From: Phanerochaete sordida
Taxonomy: Eukaryota; Basidiomycota; Agaricomycetes; Polyporales; Phanerochaetaceae
Direction: 5' to 3'
Assembly: GCA_019973155.2 (NCBI GenBank)
Contig: BPQB01000030.1
Span: 186,001 to 250,000, forward strand
DNA length: 64,000 nt
The translations under genes were made by a program, and so were the position numbers. Shown piece by piece: positions 22,482-33,054 of the stretch; position 1 is the first letter of the stretch; each line of letters begins with the position of its first letter. The notes under the pieces are model-generated. The model searched no databases, was not told the origin of the DNA, and saw only the letters and a program-made list of their open reading frames with translations.

Positions 22482-23202
22482 CTCGTCGAAAAGGAAGCTT
22501 CGATGAAGTATGAGCGCTGATATTACCGTGGAGAATCAGCGGTGACGCAAGGCGAAACATTATAGGTATATACCGGCCTAGGATGTCGGCTTGCAAAGAG
22601 GCACTGGTCAAGAGTAAGTTGATTACGCGGCCGTTGGTATGCCAGGGGTCCTGACGACGTGACGCGGCAGGACCCCTGTGACCCCGTAACGCACGAGATC
22701 CTTGACTGCACTCCCCACAGTCCAAGTCTCACTGTCACATGCACTTCTGATAGAGGCATCCTACTCTGTATTTGAGTGCCGGAGAAGTTATAGACCAGGG
22801 GCAAAGCTGAAGTCATCAGAAACACAGGAAATGGCCTAACCTGCCGATCTGGCAGAGTTCGCAAGCGAGAAGCGGAGGAGAACGATTATGTATGGGCCAG
22901 GAAGATACACATGCCATACAGGCGAATGGCCATCTTTATGTGAATATTGAGTTGCAACTGGAGCTCGGACCACCACAAAATCTCCGTATAGGCCGGCGTC
23001 CGCTTTTCGGCCGCAGACCACCCAAGTCACCTCGCCATTTCCCGGAGCTCTGGTAGCGCATGTTTGCTACGCATGGCCGCTTCTGAGTTCACAAGTGAGA
23101 AATAGTCTGCATGGTATAAATTATTGTATATATCTGCCAACCGGGTTGATACGCCGCCGCTGCCAACACAAACGACAGTGCTTAGTGCACTGCATATGAG
23201 CA
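22482..23202. other. MYND-C promoter and MYND-D 3' flank
   Basis: Contains the MYND-C composite element (22642-22687) and unassigned sequence up to the MYND-D stop. No coding exon recognised. Confidence 0.4.
22642..22687 (-). promoter_or_regulatory. Shared promoter element of MYND-C, with perfect inverted repeat
   Basis: In gene direction it begins ACGGGGTCACAGGGGTCCTG and ends CAGGACCCCTGG, about 160 bases before the MYND-C ATG. It is three bases longer than the elements of A and B. Here the dyad is perfect over 11 bases: CAGGGGTCCTG at 22643-22653 and its complement CAGGACCCCTG at 22668-22678. The compensated change relative to A and B (CCG to CTG on one arm, CTC to CCC on the other) supports a dimeric binding site. 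Confidence 0.6.
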
Positions 23203-25108
23203 CTATCGGGCGGGCGGTTTACATATGAGCTTGTGTCCGCCTTCCTTCCAATCTCTGATTCAAGGTGATCAGAGCTGCGGACGAGGTTAACGTCATTGAG
23301 CGAATACTCACTTGGTCTGACATTTTGTCGAGCAATACAGTACATTTTCGCACCTCTTGCAGCGCCTTAGCCGGTGATACGGCCGCTCGCCGAAGCATAG
23401 GCACTCCTTCCAGGCGCAGCCATTATCCTTCGCCCATGTACCCGTCGCGCCAGCGATCTCGGCTGGCGGCTCGTAGGGAGCCTCAACGTCGACGCCGCAC
23501 TTCTTTCCGAAGTCGAGCCACCACTTCGTGACGAGGCTGAGGTGCGGAGCTTCCCCGGGAGAGAGCCCCTTCAGATCGTCGTGCGCGCGGTGCCATACCT
23601 GGTGCACGGATCCCCGGAAGTCCATCCACTCAGGCAGGTCGCGCTCTTCTGGTCCTGCACCTTCGAGCGCGGCGCCGCTGATGGCGAACAGCGAAATCAT
23701 CCCTTCCAAGTCGACTGCAGAGACAATGCGTTAGCGTGGCGAGATGGGGTTGTGCGTTGTCTGCACCTAGCTTCTTTAGGTCGGTCTCCATGGCGCCCAG
23801 GACGACCGCTCGCGCGAGGAGCAAGACGATGCTATGAAGGAACTCGCGTGACCCGGTAGGCTTTCTATCCCTATCATTCATCATCATATCTCTAAATCGA
23901 TATCAGCAGTGTTCCATGTGCAAGAATAACGGGGCACCTTACCCGACCATTGAAAACGCGTGCCTCAAAATGCTCCATTCGCAGAATGTGTCGTTTCCTG
24001 TGCACACTTGCCTCTGAGCAGCGCGGAGAAGGTTGAGAGCATGTTCATCGTCGAGGCTGCGTGAACGCTTCATCTGTGGATGCGTAAAGAACCATCCAAG
24101 GTTGTTCATGAGGCATGCGAGCTCGCCGTCGACCACGTCGTCCACGAGAAGCTTGAAGTTGCAGTAGATCACGAACCGCTCTGCCGTGACCGTCTTGCGC
24201 GTGAGCGCACGACCGACAAAAGTTTGGAAGTCTCCGGTCGTGCACATTTCGTAGTAGGATGCGAAGACCGCGTCAAGCTGCGAAAGCGAAGCTTTGTCGT
24301 ATGCGGCGCACCAGCAGACAAGAGCTATGTGCGCCGCATTGTTATTGTGTATACTAGGAGGGCGCCCGCTGAGAAATACAGATCTTAATCAGCCCTAATG
24401 TCTCCGGAGACATGATAAGAATAACTGACCGCACTGGCCTAGATAGAGCGATCTGGCTCATGAGAACATCGACGACGTGTCCGCAGTAGTCCATATCGTC
24501 CTCGGCATCGTCTTCGTCTGGCTCCCACGGGTCAGCGTAAATGTAGTCTGTGTAGTCCCATATAACTGTCCATAGACGTGGCAAGGTGTCGAGGACCTCT
24601 TCCGCCCATTGGCTACCAGGGCCCGCCTTATGGGACGAATGAGTACAGCCTTCATCCACCGCATGATGTACCATGCTCGTCAGGGCGGTGAACACAGAAA
24701 GTAAGTAGTCCTAAGATTAAAGCGACATCCGAGAGCATTAGGACGTGTTTTGATGGCGCACAGAAGAATGCTAACACTCACGGCCAGGTCAGGATCGTCA
24801 GGATAGTGTTCGTAAAGACGCTTGTCCAGCGCGACCTCCAGGAGAGCTTGCGGCATCCCTCCCGAGAAGAGGCCATCAAACTGAGCCTCTGTAGGGTTTG
24901 AATAGTCGAACTCGACGTATTCTGCCATGAAGTTGTACCGCTCCTCGGGGTCAGAATACGCGTGGACTTGTCGCAGCGCGTCACCAGCCCTCTCCGGCTG
25001 CTCGCGGAAGGTCTCGGTCGTCCACACCTCTAGGACGGTAGACACGAGGGCCCCTTCACTGGGCACCGGATTAGCCTTCGATTTTCTGACCTTCTTCTTG
25101 CGGGCCAT
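23203..25108 (-). CDS. MYND zinc-finger protein D
   Basis: Starts at 25108 with a lysine-rich leader (MARKKKVRKSKANPVPSEGA) that resembles a basic nuclear-localisation signal, then VWTTETFREQPERAGDALRQ, FDGLFSGGMPQALLEVALDK, and LPRLWTVIWDYTDYI. The finger-proximal part is DFRGSVHQVWHRAHDDLKGL, ECLCFGERPYHRLRRCKRC, VLYCSTKCQTK, and after an intron DWKEGGHKLICK. A short tail PPAR ends at 23203-23205. It is closer to copy E than to A, B or C. The basic leader is not seen in A, B or C. Function is not known; a nuclear adaptor is only a possibility. Confidence 0.7.
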
Positions 25109-25298
25109 GGTGGTCGACCAGGAAGTTAAATGAGACGCCTGCCGCGGAGGCAAAGTCGGACTTGGGGCCGTAGGCGCCCACCGCGAGACCGCTTCCAAAG
25201 ACCAGGCTTGTCCATCATGGCATTCTGTACATATCGCTGCAGTCACAACATATTCTGTTATACACGATCGCATCCAATAGCACCCTTGTGACGACCCC

Positions 25299-28077
25299 TC
25301 ATACAACGAGCTCCTGCGCGCGCGCGAGAACAGCCTCGACGTCGACATCCGGCGCCTGAGCGACATACTCCATCGCCTTCTCGACGAGCCCGTCGAGCAA
25401 CTCCTTGTCCTGCATGTGCCTCTTGAGAAACGCGATGGCAAGTAGCGTCGCCCACACTTTCTCGGCGACAGCAAGGGCCTTCGCTGCAGCGAGCGCACCA
25501 TCACCGACGATGGCATCGAGAGATTCGTCGGCGGGGAAAGAGCCGTCGAACGCCTGCAAGCGAACGAGGGCGAAGACCTTGTCTGAGGTGCTCTGCATCA
25601 CGAAGGCAGCAGCGTCGATCTGGGGCACAGCAACAGTGGTGGTAACGGGGACGGAAACGCTTTGGCTCGTTCCAGCAGTGCCAGGGGCGCCCCGCGCCCG
25701 CTTGGACGGCAGGCCTGCCTTCTTGCCCCGTGCCACGGGGACACCTCCAGTGCTCTTGCGCGCGGTCTGTTTCGTACGGACCCTGCCCGTCGGCGCTGCG
25801 GCGGTCTTGCGCGCGGCCGTCGTTGCGAGCTGCTTGCGTGCAGCCTTGCCCGAGCCGCGCGGCCTTGGGGGCGCCGCTGGCGTGCCGCCCGTGAACGTGC
25901 CAAGGGCGGCGTACGCCTCCGCGATCCGCGAGAGGTTGGCGTCTGCGTCCTCGTCAAGGCGACGCTTCGCGCGGGTGCGCGCGGCCGGGCCATCGAGAGC
26001 GAGTGCGCGGATCCCAGTCGTGAGCGCGATCTCGTCGGCGGTGCGCGTATCGACGGCGACAAAGGACGTGTAGCGGCTTGCGACCTGGTACGCAGTGCCA
26101 AGCGCGACGATGCGCGCCTTGTTCGCGGGTGTAGGCGTCTGCTGGTCGACGTCGTCGAGCTCCATGATGAGGCGCCGTGCAGTGAGGGTCGGGATGAGCC
26201 CATGACGAGGTTGGTCTGCAGGCACGTCGACGATGTGGACTGGAACATTGAAGCGCAGGACGTCGCCTGTCCCGTCGCGCTGGCCGCATAGGACCACCTC
26301 CGTTGGGGGAACAAAGTTTTTGTCCTCGACAAGAGCGAATACAATGAAGCGATTCCCAGGATAGATGGTTGGAATCTTCGCGGGGGCCTGCTGCACTGCA
26401 GTAACAGCGTCAGCGTGTACGCCCCAGTCGACGCCAACGTTGTTGAGGATGTAGGTCCGGCTTGCGCGTACGAGCTTCGAGCACTTGCCGATGATGTTCT
26501 CCGCAGCAATCGCCATCTCGCAGATGCCGTTGCCTCGACGGGCGATGCCCTCACACATCTCGCTAGAAGTAGTAGAGCCAATGCCAAGGGTGAACACTCG
26601 CAGCGGCGCGGGGCCTTCGCCCGTCTTGACTGCGTCGCTCACGACGTTGAGGGAGCCTGCGAGGTTCCAAGCCTATGAAATGTTATCAGTAGGAGAAAAG
26701 AGCCATAATTGAAGCTGCGTACTTCTCCATCGGTGAGAACAAAGCATGCCGTAGGTTTGTCAAACCTGCGGGAGGCAAAGACCTTCTCAAGGGCAATCTG
26801 AATTTCTGTCCCCCCGTAGTTGGCCGACATGCTGTCTACATGTTGTGTCTACACACGATGAGTCAGCGACAGTGATAGTGAAAGCACAATGAACTTACAG
26901 CAAACGCTAGACTCTCCGCGTTGTACTCGACGCTCTCCGGCCAAAGGCTGTCGCAGCTATTGCCAAAGCTGAATATGTTCAGGTGCGTTCCCTGTGTGGG
27001 AAGCGCCCTCAGGAGCATGACAAGCGCGCGCTTGGCAGTCTCGATTCGGTTTCCGGTCATGCTGCCGCTGCGGTCGACGAGGAATATATATTCCTGGCTG
27101 GCGATGGGCGGGAGGTTGAACTTGGGCACGAGGTTGAGCTGCATAGCGACAGCACCCGTAGAGGCACTTTCAGCAATGCAGCGCGGAGCATCAAGCCCAT
27201 CGGCGGCAATGCAGAGGACGAAGTCGCTTGTGAGGAAGTCTGGTGAGCGGTAGGTGGTGTTGCGCAGCGTCGGGGCTGATCCGCCTTCGGCGACGGTAAG
27301 CGTCGGATGCGTCAGGCTTGTGACGCCCCTGATAGCGCCTTGCATGTGCACGTCGACCGAGATGCTGACACGGTCAAGGGGGGCCTGCCGTGCGTGCACT
27401 GTGTTCTGCGGCGGCATGCCATAACGTTCCGCCACGTACTTCGGAATCTGTAGCCTAACCTCGTCGACGGTATTGCCATCCATGAGGTCAAGCACATACT
27501 GCACAAGGTAAGACGTCGACGTAGACTGCGGAAAAGGCACCACCTACAGTCACCGTAGTCGTGATGACCTGATTGCCGGGAAGGGCGCCGACAGAGATGG
27601 AGAAGACTAGAGCTAGTGGTGAGCATTGAAGACGTCGCCAACGGCGATGAACAAACTGACCATCGTCGGTGACATGCTCGACCAAACCGGCAGTCTGCCC
27701 GCTGCGGATGGCGTCCTCGTACTCTTTGCGCGCCTCGTCGCGCTCCTTGGCGATGGCCTTGATGACAGCGCCGTCCTCGGTGGTCATCGTGAAGCCGCAT
27801 ACGGCTGATCTGGCGGGTACAGGAAAGATATACTGGGCATGGGCGAGGGCTGTCGGAGACGACTGCCAGAAGCGCTGGGTGATGGTGACGATGGCAGACA
27901 CTGGGCGCACGGCCGTCAGCGACCCGTCACAGAGCGACGACTAGAAGGGACCTGACCGTCAATCACGTTTGCATGGACCTCGGTCTGCTCGAGGGGCAGA
28001 TTGACCGTGCTGAGGTCTTGCTGGACATGGACGATACCGCAGGTCGGCCTCCTGGTGCCAAAAAGCTTGGTGCGCAT
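25299..28077 (-). CDS. VIT-vWA protein with histone H3 tail-like linker
   Basis: Multi-exon gene, roughly 800 residues. Exon 1 starts at 28077 (MRTKLFGTRRPTCGIVHVQQ). The VIT domain follows (SAIVTITQRF, QYIFPVPARSAVCGFTMTTE, AGLVEHVTDDG), then a vWA domain with a complete metal-ion site: FLVDRSGSMTGNRI, NYGGTEI and CFVLTDGE. A beta-rich segment ends VALGTAYQVASRYTSFVAVD. The linker contains KAARKQLATTAARK (25806-25847) and RTKQTARKSTGG (25743-25778), copies of H3 tail sequence. The C-terminal block is ALVRLQAFDGSFPADESLDA...LLDGLVEKAMEYVAQ. VIT-vWA proteins (ITIH, PARP4, VWA5 type) mediate protein-protein contacts. No signal peptide, so probably intracellular. Tandem paralogue at 29156-32215. 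Confidence 0.82.
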
Positions 28078-29155
28078 AGTGTTGGTGGTGGTAAGAGGGA
28101 GAGATGCAATCCCAATCGCCTGACCCTTATATAGCCCAACTATAAATCATTCTCCGACAGACCCGACGAGGTGGCTGAGGGCGAGGCAGAGACCAACGTG
28201 ACCTGACTATTTGTGAAATATTCCTCACAGCCTGCCATGGCCAGTCATCGGAGCTGGTTGGGGTTGTAATCATGGTGGTCAGCGGTACAGAACAACCATA
28301 AATTGGTCAATTAAATGCTTACATACGCGAACGGGATTTATGGGGTCCTTGGAGGTGTATATCAGCGATAGCGACGATGGAGTCAGTACCTCAGACAGCG
28401 CGGCTGGGCAAGATTAGCGCCGACAGGCTTTGGGTCAGGACAGTGAACAGAAGTCGCCTCTTGCACAGCCGATAAGGAAGAAGAGTCGAGGTATATATTT
28501 CAGGACGTAGTACGGAGGCACAGCGCGAACGCGCCGTGGCTTCGTCTTCAGAAAAATTGTCCTGGCGTCGAAAGCGCAGCAAGCGTGGAGCCACGTTCGA
28601 TGACCGCTTCGCGTAAGAGCTATCCTCCGTGGTTCAGTCCACTAATGACGTTGAAGAGCCGCAAATCGTCTGTGAGAGGCGTCGTGTGCCCATGATGAGC
28701 CGGCGATGAGAACGAGAGTCGGGAAACGTCGCTCACTAGAGTTGTCCGCTGGAGCGCAATAGCTTCAGAAGCACAAGCAATATAGGCAGCGTCAGCATAT
28801 CACCAGCAGCGTGCGGTAGCAACGACACGTCGGAAGGGCAGGACTGCTGCAAGATATCAAGCAGAATGTGAGGAGACTCCGAGGAGAGGATGCAAGTTCG
28901 CTCAAATTGGGAATCGGCTGCGGTACACGACGTCACGTGGCGAAGCGCGCCTCGAGCTCTGGCGCTTTGAAGACCTGTACGCCTCGTCCCTTCGTTCCGG
29001 GTGACAGACAAACGACGATTGGATACTCTTCATCGATATCCTATTGGAATCTACCTAGTATACAACATTTACATATATTTCCCGAGCCCAAAAATCCCAA
29101 CCATTCCCATCAATCTGCGTCAGAGTCAAGGCCAAAGCCCTGCTTTTATATCACT
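28078..29155. other. Intergenic between the two VIT-vWA genes
   Basis: About 1.1 kb, with a TATATAG near 28129 as a candidate TATA box for the downstream gene. No exon or repeat recognised. Confidence 0.45.
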
Positions 29156-32100
29156 TCACTGAACGAACGCCTCCGCACGAGCCAGCAACGCGCCAACGTC
29201 GATCCCGGAAACACTTTGAAGATACTCCATGACCTTCTCGACCAAGCCGTCGAGAAGCTCCGGCTGGTCCTTCATGTGCTCCCTGAGGTAGGCGATGGCG
29301 AGCGCGGTCACCCACGCCTTCTGGTCGACCTGCAGGTTCGCCGCCTCGCCGAGGCACGGCTTCCCAATAATCTTCTCGACGGTCGCCACGGGTGGGAAGG
29401 AGCCGTCGAACTCCTGCAGGCGGATGAGTTTGAGTACCTTCGCCTCGGTCGCCAGGTCGCCCTCCTCGGTCGCGTCTACGTCCATCTCGTCGGGGCCAGC
29501 CGCTGCACCGGTAGCGTTCCTATCAACGTGTCTGCCACGCGGCATCATCCCACCGTGAAGGGAGAATAGCTGTGGTGCGGGAGGAGCTGGCGCGGGTAGA
29601 GGTGCCCTGCACGCAAGCGGCGCGGGTGCGGCAGGCGGAGACCTCGCAGCCCCGAATGAGCCAAACGCAGCCGACATCGTGGGAGGGGGCGGCGGTGGCG
29701 GGCTTGCCGACGAGCCAAACAGACCTCCACTGCTCCCGGACGAGAAGGAACCAGGGCTCGATGCGCCGAAGACGGACGTCGTGCGCAAAGCTGGTTGGCC
29801 AAAGGCGGATGACGCGCTCATAGCACGCTGTCCGAAGGCAGATACCGTACCCATAGCCGGCTGGCCGAATGCGGATGTCGCACCCATAGCCGACTGGCCG
29901 AATGCGGATGTCGCACCCATAGCCGGCTGGCCGAAGGCGGACACGTTTAACGCGGTGGCGCGGCTTTGCAGCTGCTGCTGGGCCTGCATCTGCTGCTGAG
30001 CCTGCGCGGCCATGGGCGCACCGAAAAATTGCTGGGTCTGATGATTTTGGGGCGAGGCGGCAAACGACATGCCCATCGCCCTCAGCGCACCGAACGGCTG
30101 CGCCACGGGTGGCTGGCGGGTCAGCTCGGGCTCTGCGGGCAGCTCGGTGTGCGTGCGCTTGTCGACGGCGACGAAGGACGTGTAGCGGCTCGCGAGCTGG
30201 TACTCCGTGCCGAGAGCGACGACCGCGGGCTTAACGTCCTGCGCTGCGCCGTCGCGCGCGCCGTCTTCGAGGTCCATGATGCGGCGGCGCGCGGCGAGCG
30301 TCGGGATGAGGCGCGCGTGCGGGTGGTCTGCGGGGAACTCGACGACCTGGATGGGCACCGAGAACTGCAGGACCTCGCCCTGGCCGTCGCGCTGCGCGCG
30401 AATGACGACTTCGTTTGGAGGCGTGTAGGCCGGGTCGTCGATGAGCGCGAAGACGATGAAGCGGTTCCCGGGGTAGATGGCGGAGACTTGCGCTGGCGCC
30501 TGCTGGACGCCCTTGAGCGTGGTGTTCCCCGTGCGATACGCTTCCGCGAGATCGTTGCGCACGCCCCAGTCGACGGAGACGTTCTTGAGGACGTACGTCC
30601 GGCTCGCGCGCACGAGCTTCGAGCACTTGCCGATGATGCCCTCAGAAGTCGTGGACATGAGGCACACGCCATTGCCTGCACGGGCAATGCCCTCGCACAT
30701 GGCTGAGGAAGTAGTACTGCCGATGCCGAGGGTGAAGACACGGAGCGGAGCAGACGAGGCTGCCTGCTTCACCGCCTTGTCCACCGTCGATATGGTTTGG
30801 TCTATATTGTACGTCTGTAGGGCAACGGTGAGCAAGTGTGGAGGCAATCAATGGTAAGGCAACTGACCTCGCCGTCCGTGAGCACAAAACAGGCTGTGGG
30901 CGTGTCATTCTTACGCGAGCGGAATACCTGCTCCAACGCTCCATTCATCTCGGTACCGCCATAGTTGGCCCACATGGTGTCCACGTGCGCAGTCTGGACA
31001 GACACGGTGTCAGTCGATGCAAAGCAGCTGGACGAAGTGCACTTACAGCGGAATTGAGAGACTCGCCGTCATACGGGATGCTCTGCGGCCAGAGGCTGTC
31101 ACAGTGGCTGCCGAAGCTGAAGATGTTGAAGTGCGTGCCCTGGCTCGGCAGCGCGCGGAGGAGCATCACCAGTGCCTTCTTCGCCATCTCGATGCGGTCG
31201 CCGTTCATGCTCCCGCTGCGGTCGACGAGGAAGACGTACTCCTGCCGCGGCACAGATGGCAGGTTGAACTTCGGGACGACGTTTAACTGAATCGCGGTGG
31301 CGCCGTTCTTCGCCTTCTGCGCGAAGCACCGCGGCGCGTCGAGGCCCTCGGCCTTGATCGACAGCACGAAGTCTTGCGCGAGGAAGTCGGACGAGACGTA
31401 GCGCGCGCTCCGCTGCGCGTGCGGGACATCGCTGTTGAGGACGGTGACGGTAGGGTGCGAAGAGCTCGTGACGCTCTTCACGGCGCCCTGCATGCGCACG
31501 TCCGCAGAGATGCTGATGCGGTGGGGCGGGACCCGCTGCGCGTCTTGCATGCCGTCCGGAAGCCTGCCGTACCGCATGCCGATGGACATAGGGATCTGAA
31601 CTCGCACCGAGTCGGTGACATCCTCCTCCATCAAATCGAGCACGTACTGTGTATCATGAGCATTATGTATCTCAGACGATGAGACTAGAGCCTACTTACA
31701 GTAATCTGGACCTGTATCATCTGGTGGCTCGGCAGCGCGCCAAGTGAGATAGAGAATACTGCGGACAAGGTTCAGCTCCTGCGGAGTATCAGACGAGAGC
31801 CGGACTCACCATCGTCGGTGACGTGCTCAACCAGGCCCGTCATGAAGCCCTGAGCAATGGCTTGCTCATGCTCGCGCTTTGCTTCTTCTTTCTCCTTCGC
31901 CACAGCCGTGATGACAGTACCGTCCTCGGTGGTCATCTCGAACCCGCAGACGGCAGCCCGAGCGGGGACGGGGAAGATGTACTTGGCCTTCTTCAGCCCG
32001 AGGGGCGAGCATTGCCAGTACTGCTGCGTAACCGTCACGATAGCAGACACTAGAGGTACGCGTCAGAAGCAAACGAGGGCGACAAGACCGTACTCACCGT

Positions 32101-32215
32101 CGACGACATCGACGTGGATGTCCGCGCGCTCAAGAGGCAGATAGGCCTCCGTGCGGTCTTGCAGGACCCAAAAGATGCCGCAGGGCCTGTGAGTCGTGGA
32201 TGTGGTGAGTTGCAT
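29156..32215 (-). CDS. VIT-vWA protein with FG-repeat linker
   Basis: Tandem paralogue of the gene at 25299-28077. It starts at 32215 (MQLTTSTTHRPCGIFWVLQD). The VIT domain has SAIVTVTQQYWQCSPLGLKK, YIFPVPARAAVCGFEMTTED, and TGLVEHVTDDG. The vWA domain keeps FLVDRSGSMNGDRI, NYGGTEM and CFVLTDGE. The linker differs wholly from the paralogue: a glutamine-rich part (QQFFGAPMAAQAQQQMQAQQ), five 11-residue repeats of SAFGQPAMGAT type (29777-29941), then a proline/serine-rich part. The C-terminal block (KVLKLIRLQEFDGSFPPV...LLDGLVEKVMEYLQ) is shared. FG repeats are typical of nucleoporins and phase-separating proteins; contact with nuclear transport factors is an inference only. Confidence 0.82.
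29777..29941 (-). repeat. 33-base tandem repeat encoding FG units
   Basis: Five consecutive 33-base units, with a sixth degenerate one below 29776, encode SAFGQPAMGAT, SAFGQSAMGAT, SAFGQPAMGTV, SAFGQRAMSAS and SAFGQPALRTT. Units two and three are almost identical at DNA level, which points to recent slippage or unequal crossing-over. The 33-base period keeps the reading frame. Confidence 0.85.
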
Positions 32216-33054
32216 GGTCTGAGAGGGGCTGAGGAACCAGGGACTGGAGGGCAGCCTTATATACTGCGATCGCAGGGAGGCGCTCGGAGCCGAAGGCGCA
32301 GCATTCCTCGCACGGTCACTGTGGAGGCTGTACACGCAGCCTTGACCAAGTCATGTCGATAGTACACCTGTCGCCTCACGAGCATACTTGGCAGGGCTAT
32401 TATGGCTGCGAAATTCTGGAGCCCGAGTCATTGCCTGCGCCATCAGCCAGCTTCGAGGCGTAGTTAAGAAGGGAAGACTGACCGACGCACGTTGGGCAGC
32501 CCAGGCAAGGCAAACCGGTCTGCGAAGGCGATAGCGTACCGCAACTGGCCCTGGCTTTGTTCACAGGTGACATCGTCGCGAAGCAAAGCGGGCCGCAAGT
32601 AGGGCCTTTATATCTGGGCACGTTTTGATATAGTCCACCAGATTGCGGTACCGCCCCAGCTGCAGGCCGTGTATAGCGGACATGAGTGTGCACCGCCGAT
32701 CCAATCGGCCGGGGGCGTGAGTACTCGCTGATGCCGATTTTCTTGAGCAAGAATCGTACTTTGCAGAATTCAAAGCTGCAGCTTGTGCCGGCGTGGAGAG
32801 AGCGTAGGTCGATGCACCTGGTTTGACTCCGGGAGTAACGTAGAAAGAGACGCGCAGCTGCGGTAAGACATCGAGCTTACTTGATAAGCTTTAGGGTAAG
32901 CTAACTTGCTTATATGTAAGCAAAGGTAAGCACGCAAATAATACCGCTTGGGTTTTGACTTCCACCGGGCGTCTAGATATTGAACCTTTTCCCGGTCGCT
33001 CACGGTAAATCTTCCGTCGCGCCCTCAGATATTCACGCGTAATTACTGACAGTC
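32216..33054. other. Divergent promoter region, VIT-vWA 2 / MYND-E
   Basis: A TATA box for the VIT-vWA gene lies near 32259 (TATATA), about 45 bases before its ATG. Near 32877-32937 the motif TAAGC recurs several times on both strands in an AT-rich patch upstream of MYND-E. The composite element of MYND-A/B/C is absent. Confidence 0.45.
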
